DNA of 64,000 bases from positions 1 through 64,000 of the forward strand of contig CAJQUW010008930.1 in NCBI GenBank assembly GCA_907163375.1. The letters run 5' to 3'. This DNA comes from Prostheceraeus crozeri. Its lineage: Eukaryota > Platyhelminthes > Polycladida > Euryleptidae. The translations under genes were made by a program, and so were the position numbers. Every line of letters begins with the position of its first letter. Position 1 is the stretch's first letter. Shown piece by piece: positions 1 through 8,696 of this stretch. The notes beneath the pieces are model-generated. The model did no database searches and was not told the DNA's origin. It was given only the letters and a program-made list of their open reading frames with translations.

Positions 1-2
1 AT

Positions 3-1072
3 TTAGTATATCCTGATTATCTAAAAGGTGCAACAAAATATTTTCCTTTCTGTCCCGAAAGCAAAATTCCCAATATAGAAGATTTTTCAGATTATCAAAA
101 ATCTATAATTCCTAAAAAATACAGACCAACAAAAAAACTTATGTTAACACAAAGTAATAAAGGAAAGTATGTTGTTGAAGGAAGAATGCTAGATTGGTAT
201 TTAGAACATGGAATGATTCTCACCAAAATACATCGAAAACTATTTTATCAAAAATCTAAATGGTTAAAAAATTATATAGAGTTCAATATTGAAAACGTAA
301 AATAGCTAAAAGAAATAAAGATGATTTTGGAAACGTGTTCTTCAAATTAATGAATAATGCATTTTATGGTAAGACTTTAGAAAATGTGCGTAATAGACAA
401 AATATTGAAATAGTTTATGATAAAGATAGGTTTCAAAATTTAACAAGGAAACCTACATATAAAAGAACTACTAGATTTAGTGATGAACTATGTGCTGTAC
501 ATTTCCGTCGAATTAGCGTAAAACATGATAAGTTTAATTTTATAGGATTCACTATATTAGAATTAGCTAAACTATTTATGTATAGATTTATATATGATTA
601 TTTAGCACCTGCTTATGGCAAAAACTATAAATTACAGTTTACAGATACCGATTCTGTTTTCTTAGAATTAACAATACCGTATAATTCTTCACTTGATGAA
701 GAAATTAATAAAATAAAAGATATCATTCATCCTTCAGAATTATGTAAAGTAAAAGATGAACTAGAAGGAAATGAAGATTTCATAACAGAAGCTATATTTT
801 TAAAATCTAAATGTTACTGTTATGATACAACTAATAATATTAAAACACATAAAACATTAAAAAGAATTTCAAAGGCATCAGTGGCTAATCAAATAACATT
901 TCAAGATTATAAGAATGCATTATTTAATAATGAAATAAAAACAGCATGTAATTATAGACTTAATTCAAAGAAACATAAAATGTATTTAAAAGAGGAACAT
1001 AAATTAGCATTAGATCCATTTGATGATAAAAGAAAGATTTTGCCTGATGGAATAACTACTGAACCTTTTTAA
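3..1072 (+). pseudogene. Protein-primed family B DNA polymerase, C-terminal part, frameshifted
   Basis: This is the palm-to-thumb part of a protein-primed family B DNA polymerase, which would copy the linear genome of a Polinton-like virus from a protein primer. The frame is open from base 3 to a stop near 300, then continues in another frame from about 290 to 1072, so one base is missing or extra around 285-295. The second part begins with the conserved block containing NAFYGKTLENVRNR (polymerase motif B region) and carries the catalytic FTDTDS motif (motif C, the YxDTDS signature). The upstream part contains an LEHGM-type stretch followed by a YIEFNIE segment, as in invertebrate pPolB copies. 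The N-terminus and any exonuclease domain lie outside the window. Identification is firm at family level; it cannot be active as it stands. Confidence 0.85.
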
Positions 1073-1140
1073 TTTTCTAATTTCTAAGATAGATAAATTT
1101 GATATATACATAAAATAATATAAAAATATAATATAAAAAA

Positions 1141-1905
1141 TGGATAAAATTAGAGCTGATAATTTTAAAAGAATAAAACAATTAGACGAATTAATAAAAG
1201 AAAGAAATATGATGAAAGAAAATCCTCTTCAGCATAGAATGAAAAAGCTGGTATACAATCTGATATGTTTGACCAAGTAAAATTGACTGAAGAAGTAAAA
1301 ACTGATTATGAAAAAACTGTCGAACCATTTAAAACTCTTGAAAAACAAATTAATGAAAAACGTGTTGATATAGCGGATCCAATACTTAAAACACTATTAG
1401 ATGATTATGGTTTGTTAGAAGCAAACATAGATAAAAAATTACCAAAATCTATGTTATTCGAACATTCTAGTTTCTTTTTAGATAAAAAATTATTTGCAAG
1501 ATTTTATCTTGGTGGAAAAGAAATATTTCCACAACCTTTACGAGGGTTAATTTTTACGCCAGATAAATCACCTATTAGTTTAGATAGAAATTTTGTTGAT
1601 CTTTTAAGAGGAGCAGATTTAAAAAATTATGCTGTAGAAGATCTTATAAAATATAAAGCTATGTTAGATAGAGTTGGTGCAGTAAAATCTCTTAGACGTT
1701 ATAAACAATTAGAAAATTTATTATCAACGGGAGTTAAAGTAGGAAAAGGTTTTAAAACTGAAACAACTGTATTATTACCAGATGATCCACAAGAATGACT
1801 AAATAGATCAAATATTTTAATATCTGCAATAAAAGAAGGACATAATTCTAGTTTCAATGAAATTCATGCTATATTGAAGACTGTTAGAAAAGAAGATTTT
1901 AAATG
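1141..1905 (+). pseudogene. Conserved viral-element protein of unknown function, frameshifted and with a stop
   Basis: Reading starts at the ATG at 1141, 69 bases after the polymerase. It shifts by one base around 1235-1250 and continues as a long open frame from 1265 to a TGA at 1796-1798. The same frame then stays open for 35 more codons to a TGA at 1903-1905, so the first TGA looks like a nonsense mutation. The product is about 250 residues, lysine-rich, mostly helical in appearance, with no signal peptide or membrane segment. I have the impression of a protein often found beside pPolB and ATPase genes in invertebrate viral insertions, but I know no function for it. The 1141 start is chosen because the peptide before the shift continues the same charged, helical character. 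Confidence 0.5.
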
Positions 1906-2024
1906 AAGAGGATTATAAAAATATGTTGTTGTTCTTAATTTTTATCTATGATTTTTTATCTACGAATTTTTTTATAAAAAAATATTTCATGAATAAATAT
2001 CTGTTTAATTTTTTTAGTTAAAAA

Positions 2025-2823
2025 ATGTCTTCGAGAGAATTATCATCAGTAGATTTTGACAAAATTAATAATCATTTAGAAAATTTAACAGAGATTTTGG
2101 GTTCATCAAAATTTAGTACGACGTTAAAAATTATAACAACTACTTCATCACACACTTGTAATTTAGAACCCATTCTACATATGGAACAAAATAAAAATTA
2201 TCAAATTGCATTGACTAGTTTCTCCACATTTAACACTATTCAAAACGTTATCAAAGATGTGAATGATCAATTTAGATATTCTAAAAGGCAAAACATGGAA
2301 AATACAAACTTTTCTTCCTGGTTCTTACGAAGTTGAATCAATATCAAATGAAATTAAGAGAAATTTAGGTATACCATTTAAAGATAAGAAACAATTACAT
2401 TTTGCAGTTGAACCGGCAGTTAATAAATTTTCTCTTACTTTAGACGAAAATCATCAATTTGATTTTAGTCATGATAGATCATTGTCAAAGCTATTAGGAT
2501 TTAATAAACAAACCTATAGACAAGGTTATCATTTAGGTGAGAAGATTCCAAAAATAACTGAAATAAATTCAATTGTTGTACATTGTGACATTATTGAAGG
2601 AGGATATATAAATGGTAAATTATCAAATTTAATATTCAGTTTTCCAGCTTTTACTGTACCCATTGGTTATAGATTAAATGTAATTCCACAAACATTAATA
2701 TATTTCCCTATTACAAGAAAAACTATTAACAGTATAAACATTAGAATCACTGATGAGAAAGGACAAGAAATAAATTTTGGAGGTGAAGAGATTATGATAG
2801 ATCTTTTGGTTCGGGAGGTATAA
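2025..2823 (+). pseudogene. Putative minor capsid (penton-like) protein, frameshifted
   Basis: Two overlapping frames, 2025-2336 and 2263-2823, read as one protein of about 265 residues with a one-base shift near the A-run at 2281-2290. The joined region passes from a YQIALTSFSTFNTI stretch into alternating beta-strand-like segments. It ends in a strand pair around INIRITDEKGQEINFGGEE. That C-terminal 'RI-D--G--I-F-GEEI' pattern recurs in capsid-type proteins of animal dsDNA viral elements. Its place directly before the packaging ATPase also fits a structural gene. I infer a jelly-roll minor capsid or penton subunit, but the fold was not tested and the call is tentative. Its stop codon lies inside the first unit of the following tandem repeat. 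Confidence 0.4.
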
Positions 2824-2871
2824 ACTCCCGTTCGAGAGGTATAAACTCCCGTTCGAGAGGTATAAACTCCC
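2809..2871. repeat. Three tandem 21-bp units, each with a TATAAA core
   Basis: Units lie at 2809-2829, 2830-2850 and 2851-2871. Units 2 and 3 are identical and unit 1 differs at one base. Each unit contains GGTATAAACTCCC, and unit 1 has a GGGAG/CTCCC inverted pair flanking the TATA core. The array covers the stop codon of the capsid-like gene and ends 65 bp before the ATPase start codon. It could be a promoter array or just a minisatellite. Confidence 0.9.
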
Positions 2872-2936
2872 ACGCGAAGCTAGAGAAGTTTAATTTTCTT
2901 CTTCTTTTAAAATAAAAATAAAATTTTTTATTAAAA

Positions 2937-3701
2937 ATGAGTGAACTACCTCCATTAAATAAAAAAAAACTCAAGTTTAATCATTCAAATTTATCTAATA
3001 AAGTTTTGTCAGTTATTTGTGGAAGATCAGGTTGTGGAAAAACGTATCTATTATTTAAAATTTTAACGACTCCAAATTTTTTGGATTATAACAATCTTAT
3101 AATTTATACAACAACAGCAGAACAACCCGTCTATCAATTTTTAAAATATGGATTTGAAAATAATCTTAAAAAAACAGCAATTGCTTCATTATTCAAAGAA
3201 TATGAAAAATCTGAAGATGAAGAAGAAATAAGTTCGTGGTGTGAAGAAGCAGCAAAAAATAATCAGTTAGTTGAAACCAATAAAAATAAGCATATAAAGA
3301 TACAATTAATAGATGATAGTGGTAATATGCAAGATCCTAGTAAACTAGATAAAACAATAAAACATTGTGTAATTTTTGATGATTGTGTTAATGATAGAAA
3401 TCAGTCAGTTCAGAGAAATTATTTCACAAGAGGTAGACATAATAACTGTAGTGTATTTTATTTAACACAAAGTATGTATTCATTAGACGGAAGTGTTATT
3501 AGAAAGAATGCAAATATATTTATACTATTTGAAATAAATGCAAGAAACTTAAGTGATTTGTTAAGAGATTTATGTATAAGAGATAAAGATGAATTTAAGC
3601 ATTCGTGTAATAATGCTTGGTCAAAAGATTATGGCTTCATTACAATTAATATTGATAAAAAAATTCATGATAGAGTTATCGAAGATTTGTTTACCGAGTG
3701 A
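2937..3701 (+). CDS. A32/FtsK-HerA-type genome-packaging ATPase
   Basis: This 254-residue open frame encodes a P-loop ATPase of the type that pumps viral DNA into preformed capsids. The Walker A motif is GRSGCGKTYL at about residues 29-38. The Walker B motif is HCVIFDDC at about residues 143-150. It is followed by a stretch containing TRGRHNNCSVFYLTQS, which resembles the sensor region of A32-like ATPases. Length matches the 230-270 residues usual for Polinton, adintovirus and virophage ATPases. The ATG at 2937 is the first in the frame and sits 65 bp after the TATA-containing 21-bp repeats. The frame has no stop or shift, unlike the three genes before it. It may be a young insertion's intact gene or one kept by chance; expression is unknown. 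Confidence 0.85.
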   Translation: MSELPPLNKKKLKFNHSNLSNKVLSVICGRSGCGKTYLLFKILTTPNFLDYNNLIIYTTTAEQPVYQFLKYGFENNLKKTAIASLFKEYEKSEDEEEISSWCEEAAKNNQLVETNKNKHIKIQLIDDSGNMQDPSKLDKTIKHCVIFDDCVNDRNQSVQRNYFTRGRHNNCSVFYLTQSMYSLDGSVIRKNANIFILFEINARNLSDLLRDLCIRDKDEFKHSCNNAWSKDYGFITINIDKKIHDRVIEDLFTE

Positions 3702-3889
3702 TAAAAATATACAAATATAGTATTATAATATTTCTTTTGTTATTATTATAAGCTTTAATTTTATCCATTTTTAAAATATAATATTTGAATTTTGTGGTAA
3801 CATTGGAATACAACAAAAACATTTTACTGAACAAATTATTTTTTTATTTCTTTGTTGTCTGTCATCTTTTCGTTTAAAGTTTTCTCGTT

Positions 3890-4498
3890 TTAAGTTTTGT
3901 CTAATAAAGTTTTGTTTAATAAAGTTTTGCTTAAATTTTCGCTTAAAGTTTTTAGCTCTTCTAAAAAAATTTTGTCATTTTCTTCATTAGAAATTTTACC
4001 ATCACTCGAAATTTTGCCTTCCTGTTTATTCTTATCATCAACTTTTTCTGACTGTAATTGAAATGATATTTGATTTACTTCATTAACTATTTGATCAAAT
4101 TTTTCAATCTCATCTAACGTAATAACATTATCATCACATACTCTTTGAAAGTAGTAGTGTAATTTGTCATAGACTTCTTTAATATGTAAATGCTTAGTTT
4201 TTAATGATTTTCGTTTCTTTGATATTAAAGATTTATCTAACATTGTAACAAGTGAAGTTGCAAAAACACCCGTACCTGTTAAAGCTGTAGCAACTACTGG
4301 AATTAATAAAACACCTGAAGATATAACAATTGTTAAAGCACTTAAACTTATTGTTAAGAATATGCCAATTCCTTGTGTTACATTCTTAACTTTACTCCAT
4401 CTCTTTCTTAATTTTTTATAATGTTCTAGTCTAAGTAATAATTGAGATTCCTTATCTTTCATATACCTAACTCTATCTTTGTGTTTTTCTTTGTTCAT
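3890..4498 (-). CDS. Two-helix membrane protein of the viral block, unknown function
   Basis: This 202-residue open frame on the minus strand converges with the ATPase gene. The first 40 residues are strongly basic. Two hydrophobic segments follow at about residues 41-64 and 66-86, containing GIFLTISLSALTIVI and VLLIPVVATALTG, separated by a short polar turn. Next comes a basic stretch rich in KKRKSLKTK, then a predicted helical region with an acidic DDNVITLDEIEKF segment, and a low-complexity acidic/lysine tail with repeated LLNKTLL-type words. Proteins with this basic-hairpin-helical layout accompany pPolB and packaging ATPases in some invertebrate elements. A virion-membrane or entry-related role is possible but not shown. 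Its ATG overlaps the stop of the small upstream ORF as ATGA. Confidence 0.6.
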   Translation of the reverse strand: MNKEKHKDRVRYMKDKESQLLLRLEHYKKLRKRWSKVKNVTQGIGIFLTISLSALTIVISSGVLLIPVVATALTGTGVFATSLVTMLDKSLISKKRKSLKTKHLHIKEVYDKLHYYFQRVCDDNVITLDEIEKFDQIVNEVNQISFQLQSEKVDDKNKQEGKISSDGKISNEENDKIFLEELKTLSENLSKTLLNKTLLDKT

Positions 4499-4611
4499 TT
4501 TTCAATGTCCATTAAAGTAGAACTACGTTCATATGATAACGAAGGATATATTCTTGTGGTTTCTTCCATTTTCGTCCCCGTTGAGGTTTCTTCCACTTTT
4601 GTTTCATCCAT
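4495..4611 (-). CDS. 38-residue ORF overlapping the start of the membrane-protein gene
   Basis: A short frame starts at the ATG at 4611 and ends at TGA 4497-4495, which overlaps the ATG (4498-4496) of the next gene as ATGA. The peptide is rich in Glu, Thr and Ser and contains a repeated K(V/M)EET motif; it has no hydrophobic segment. The tight overlap suggests co-expression, for example by reinitiation, but so short a frame could also be chance. Confidence 0.3.
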   Translation of the reverse strand: MDETKVEETSTGTKMEETTRIYPSLSYERSSTLMDIEK

Positions 4612-4620
4612 TTTTTAAAG

Positions 4621-5057
4621 AAATATTTTGAATACAATCTTCTGAAATTCTATTTAAATCGAAATTAGTAAGTCAGACCAAAAGCTCTGGGAGATAACTC
4701 AGTCAGATTTTCGCCATTCATTTTTAATGAAGATGTTTGCCAGTATGAATCGTAGATAAGCAATTGAATTTTTTGTATACTCCAGTATACCTCTACTACC
4801 CAATACCGATGCAATCGTACATGTTATGAGGATAAAAAAACTACTCTTCATTCCACGAAAAATATCCTTTTTGGGAAGACATGCATCTTAATGCACATTT
4901 TAATTAGTTTTTGCAGAAGAAGTCGCTAATCTTAGTTTGTTTCGCTTGACTTGCTTTGACGTTGAACATTGAAGTGGTAGCAGCTGCGGCTTGTGGCAGA
5001 CAATAGCGCCAATGCGGGTATGTTTTAGTCGCTTCGCTGGGGCAAAGGTCATAAAGA
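4621..5057. other. Non-coding stretch right of the viral block
   Basis: GC content rises here compared with the viral block. I see no coding frame, terminal repeat or recognisable element. The viral element presumably ends somewhere in its first part. Confidence 0.5.
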
Positions 5058-5058
5058 T

Positions 5059-5080
5059 TCTCTCTCTCTCTCTCTCTCAG
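5059..5080 (+). repeat. (TC)n tract ending in CAG, possible 3' splice site
   Basis: About ten TC repeats run directly into CAG at 5078-5080. It is a simple repeat, but it also has the form of a strong polypyrimidine tract plus acceptor just before the 5.1-5.9 kb gene. Confidence 0.6.
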
Positions 5081-5141
5081 AAACAGCTGCTGCCATTATT
5101 CCACGTATTACAATTTCATTCTTACTGCGTGCATTCATTCT

Positions 5142-5880
5142 GTGAGCGTTCTACGAGACTGTGACTGTTTACAATTTATCCGAGACCTAAACATCGAAGC
5201 TGTGTCAAAAATGAGTGCTTCTATTCATCGCGAATTCCTCAAATTTTGTGATCAAGTACTTCCACTCATCAAAGATGAGAAGAAAGATTTTTTCAAAACT
5301 CTTATTGTAAATCATGAATTCTATTTTCAAAAGAAGATAAAACCAGAAAAAGAAGACAAGAAAAATGAGATTTTCATCAGGACAACTAATCCAACGACAG
5401 CTCGACGTGAGTGCACAGGCGACATGCACTATCCAAAACTGTGTTACAACCCTACATTCTCTAATTCATCAAGAAAAAGTACACAATAATTCTTCCTTAT
5501 CAATTGCTATTTGTCAAGGATTTGTGATATCTAAATTAAAATCAATGGAACATTTGTCAATGGTAGCCTTTACTCAAAAGTTGGAGAGTGAATATAACAT
5601 TAAATTCTCAAGAAGGTATGTAACGTTTTTGATAAAATTATATCGCCTTTCTCAAGCTAACACAAAACTTCAAACATGTACTTTAAGTATATTCTTTGTT
5701 TTCAAAAACTTTAAGTATTTTGAAGATTATTTTGAATTTGAAAAAGAGGAACAGTTGCTTCAAATTAGCTCAGGGATATTTTCTTCCCAAGAATCCAATC
5801 AAACATCTGATATGCCAACTGGACTAACGCAGCAATTAGAGACACAACATATACAGGAGCGCCAAACACAAAATGAGTAG
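5142..5880 (+). CDS. Unrecognised gene in two overlapping frames
   Basis: One open frame runs 5142-5489 (open upstream too, first ATG near 5211). A second, shifted by one base, runs 5365-5880. Both look protein-like. The first gives a lysine/glutamate-rich segment containing FCDQVLPLIKDEKKDFF. The second gives a region around LESEYNIKFSRRYVTFLIKLY followed by an acidic phenylalanine-rich patch and a Gln/Thr-rich tail. They could be one frameshifted gene, or two exons; a donor-like GAC|GTGAGT occurs at about 5406, but no acceptor joining the frames was found. A possible acceptor at 5080 and the AATAAA at 6256 bracket a transcript-sized unit. I do not recognise the family. It may be a host gene, a retrogene or the product of an uncharacterised mobile element. 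Confidence 0.4.
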
Positions 5881-6240
5881 TATGTATTGTCAATCATTTT
5901 ATGTAACAGAATAGAAAAATGGGAATGCTATTCGCAGCTTATAAATGAAACAGTGGTTGCTTTTTCTTATATTGTAAGACTTTGCTATATTATGTGAGTA
6001 GCATGCATTAAAATTTTATTTTGTGAGACGGAATAAGAGAATGGGAATGAGCATTCGCAGCTTATAAATGTAACATTCTTTATTTTTTCTTATACTGTGT
6101 GACTTCTAGCATATTATTTGACGTAGTGTCGTGTATTGTCAATCATTTTATGAAACAATAGAAAAATGGGAATGCCATTCCCAGTTTATGAATGTAACAT
6201 TTTTCTACTTCTCATATATTTACTTTGTAATCTAAACTAC
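5881..6240. repeat. Three degenerate tandem copies of a ~120-125 bp unit
   Basis: Units begin near 5881, 6001 and 6131. Shared words are TTGTCAATCATTTTATG (copies 1 and 3), a GAATAGAAAAATGGGAATG-like core, and CAGCTTATAAATG followed by TTTTTCTTATA. The array starts right after the stop at 5880 and would form the 3' untranslated part of that gene. Confidence 0.75.
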
Positions 6241-6255
6241 TTGTACATACATCTG

Positions 6256-6261
6256 AATAAA
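6256..6261 (+). terminator. Candidate poly(A) signal AATAAA
   Basis: AATAAA lies just after the tandem array and is followed by an A-rich then TG-containing stretch. It is the natural 3' end for a transcript of the 5.1-5.9 kb gene. Confidence 0.4.
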
Positions 6262-6344
6262 ATATTTCAAAAAGAAAAAAGAATGTGTTTTCATTTTGCA
6301 TTAACCGCTACCTGTTAAAGAAATATTATTAGACACATGATATA

Positions 6345-6805
6345 TATTAAAAACCTGAAAAACGGATTTAAAACACGTTTTTAAAAATACCAATTTTTAT
6401 GATTTTCGGTGACCTGGAACGGTCATGATTTAAGCAATGAAAAATGTCATAATCACAAATTTGAGATTCTTAACTTTTATGATTTTCGGTGTCCTGGAAC
6501 GGTCATGATTTTAAGGGTGAAAATTGTAATTCTCAAATTTGAGATTTTGAAAAATTTGAAAAATTGGGTATTTTTAAAAACGCCTAATTTTATGAATTTA
6601 GGTCTTCATAACCTGAAAAAGGGTTCAAATTCATGAATTTATGTCGTTTTTAAAAATACCATTTTTTCAAAAAATGGTACTTTTTAAATGATCTAAATTC
6701 ATCTATTTAAGTCTTTAAAACCTGAAAAAAGGACTAAATTCATGAATTTATGTCGTTTCTAAAGATACTATTTTTTTGAATTTTATGGTGTCCTGGGACG
6801 GTCTT
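6345..6805. repeat. Block of interspersed short direct repeats
   Basis: ATGATTTTCGGTG(A/T)CCTGGAACGGTCATGATTT-like words occur near 6398 and 6478, with a diverged third copy near 6784. CATGAATTTATGTCGTTT occurs near 6632 and 6741, each followed by a TAAA(A/G)ATAC word. The rest is T/A-rich. No coding sense is seen. It could be the internal part of a non-autonomous transposon. Confidence 0.6.
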
Positions 6806-7341
6806 TTTCCCATTACTAATGATTGGCTAGGCTACATAGTCTGTATAGAGTCGTACAAGGCTAGTAAGTAGCACCGTAAGCTGCGTAGTAGGCCTACATA
6901 GCACAAAAGCTAGCTATTCTGATTATGCATAATACATTTGTCGTCTCATCTGACGTCTAAATATAATAGCAGTCCTTGTCTGAGGTCATATTTCGTCGCG
7001 TCATTCGGCAGAATGACTCATGTGTTGAACTGTTGCTGAGTTAGAATTGTATGATAGCATGATGTTAGAACTGAGTGATCGTGTGTGACGTCTTGGGTGT
7101 GACTACAGTATTCTGTGCCACTTCTGTGCTATGATTCTGTGTGTGTGTGTGTGACTGCTACCGCAAGGAATTGCGCAAGGTCACGATTGGTGCGAGAAGC
7201 CAGATGACTGTCACCGTTTCCTTCCTTTTCCCATCTCCATGGAGATGAAAATTGATTTTGGTGTTAGCGCTCAAAAAGAATGCCCGTAGTTTATAGACTA
7301 CTCCTTCGAGTTGGAGTTCAGTGCAGTGCAACGTCTAAGTC
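6806..7341. other. Non-coding stretch with a short (GT)n run
   Basis: There is a (GT)n microsatellite at about 7139-7153. Otherwise I see only the presumed leader of the BED-finger exon and no other feature. Confidence 0.5.
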
Positions 7342-7677
7342 ATGGATTCACCCGCCTGGAACTATTTTACGAAAGACGATACTGGCTTGAAGGCCATCTG
7401 CAATATTTGCAAAGCTTCTATCGGCTGCAAAGGATCATCGACTAGCGGTTTGCTAAGACATTTGAAGAACATTCATCGTGAGCTTGTGCCCCAGAAACAC
7501 AAAGCTGATGAAGACATGGCTGATCAACCGTCACAGAGGAAGAAAGTGAAGCAACAAACTCTAGATCGAGCTTTCATGTCTGCTAAGCGATCATCACTAG
7601 CAGAAATACTGGCAAGACTAGCAGCAGAGGACGGCATTACAATACGCGAAATCACAAGGAGTACGAGGTACATGTAG
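7342..7677 (+). CDS. BED zinc-finger exon of a hAT-type transposase or derived gene
   Basis: The ATG at 7342 opens a 111-residue frame beginning with a BED-type zinc finger. An aromatic WNYF segment is followed by CNIC (residues about 21-24) and by HLKNIH (about 40-45), giving the C-x2-C ... H-x4-H ligands. A basic KKVKQQTLDRAF stretch follows, then an LAEILARLAAEDGITIREI segment that resembles the 'mia-DglpF' helix at the start of the hAT transposase core. The frame ends at 7677 beside a possible donor, GAG|GTACAT. No DDE core follows in the next 2 kb, so this is either the first exon of a truncated transposase or a solo domesticated finger. BED assignment is good; functional status is unknown. 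Confidence 0.65.
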   Translation: MDSPAWNYFTKDDTGLKAICNICKASIGCKGSSTSGLLRHLKNIHRELVPQKHKADEDMADQPSQRKKVKQQTLDRAFMSAKRSSLAEILARLAAEDGITIREITRSTRYM

Positions 7678-8070
7678 GCCTAGGTGTAATATAATTAATT
7701 ACATGTATATCAAACACAACTGGTTCATAACTCAATAGGCCTACTAACTACTTTCGTAACTTTGTACCGGCACCGTACAAGAATTGCCGCAGAATTTGTA
7801 CCAAAATTAGAAATAATTCTATCAGTAAGTAACTGTAGCAGTTAGCAATTTTGACAATACAGCTTTCCCAGGCATTCATCGTGATTAAAAAAGCTTTCTT
7901 GATTAATTGCATCTCAAATGTACGGTACCGTAATTAAAGTGTCTCTAAATGCTATTACCTTTCCAATACAACTCGAAAATAGCCACCAGTAAAATAAATT
8001 GGTAAATACAAACCCTTCCAATGCACCTAGAAAATAGTCGAGCTAGCAAAATTGCCAACAACATGGCACT
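7678..8070. other. Non-coding stretch after the BED-finger exon
   Basis: No coding frame or repeat is recognised; transposase remnants would be expected here but I do not see them. Confidence 0.4.
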
Positions 8071-8171
8071 TTTTGGGAATTTCGGTTTGTCCCGGGAAAA
8101 ATCCCGGGATTCGAAGAAGCTTTGTCCCGAATTCCCGGGATCTGAAATTGTCCCGGGAATTCCAAACACTA
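8071..8171. repeat. CCCGGGA-rich palindromic cluster, possible hAT subterminal end
   Basis: Within about 80 bp there are four CCCGGGA or TCCCGGGA palindromes (near 8090, 8103, 8134 and 8150). The cluster ends in GGAATTCCAAACACTA. Clusters of short palindromes next to a CA(G/C)TGTTTGG-like end are typical of hAT termini, here read on the minus strand. A matching left end was not found. Confidence 0.45.
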
Positions 8172-8696
8172 GTCCCTACTATCGATCTACTATATGATTA
8201 ATTGTCTGAGTCTGACCACAGTCGCACAGCAGGTGGTCAATATGTGCACTTGTCAATCATCTTCAGAGAATAGAAATAATTTTGAGATTCTTTTTTGAAG
8301 TCTGGGTGATAATTGTTTTCAGCTTAAAAATACGAGAAGGGAATAGCTGCATTCGAGTGTGAATCTTACAAAACATAGCATTAGACTTTTATTAAAACAG
8401 GCATAAGTTGACGGAGAGATACGAGAGCGCATTTTTGCTAACCATTTTGGCATGGTTTTTCCAATTGAATTATTTTCCTTCTCCCTAGATTTTGTGCCTT
8501 AGAACATTATGCATCTAAAATAGATACCAAGTCTAACATGAAAAGAATCAACATATCTCAAAGGCAGAGTGGAAAACTAACCAAAATTTTGTGCACAATT
8601 TGGTAAATGATTCAAGCGAAATGTATCAAAATATCATTCGCTTTTCTTCTGAAAACTTATTGACTATCACATCCCTAGCAGTTAATAAAATGTGCC
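8172..8696. other. Non-coding stretch
   Basis: No gene or repeat recognised. Confidence 0.5.

Larger units (their letters stand above)
1..4620. mobile_element. Endogenous Polinton/adintovirus-like viral gene block (left end outside window)
   Basis: Five gene-sized reading frames and one small one are packed into 4.6 kb of very AT-rich DNA that differs from the more mixed sequence after about 4640. The set includes a protein-primed type B DNA polymerase and a virion-packaging ATPase. That pair is the hallmark of Polintons/Mavericks, adintoviruses and related linear dsDNA viruses that integrate into animal genomes. Genes 1-4 point right and the last two point left, converging near 3700-3890. 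No integrase, protease or hexon is visible and no terminal inverted repeat was found, so the right border near 4620-4700 is only inferred from the composition change. Polymerase, second gene and capsid-like gene are broken; ATPase and membrane protein are open. Confidence 0.72.

Noticed and set aside
2667..2974. Minus-strand frames with repeated TSRTGVY and EREFIPL peptides
   Set aside because: They are only the antisense readings of the 21-bp tandem repeat between two plus-strand genes.
5881..6240. CRISPR-like or satellite array
   Set aside because: Only three degenerate copies with no spacer-repeat alternation; a local tandem duplication in an animal genome.
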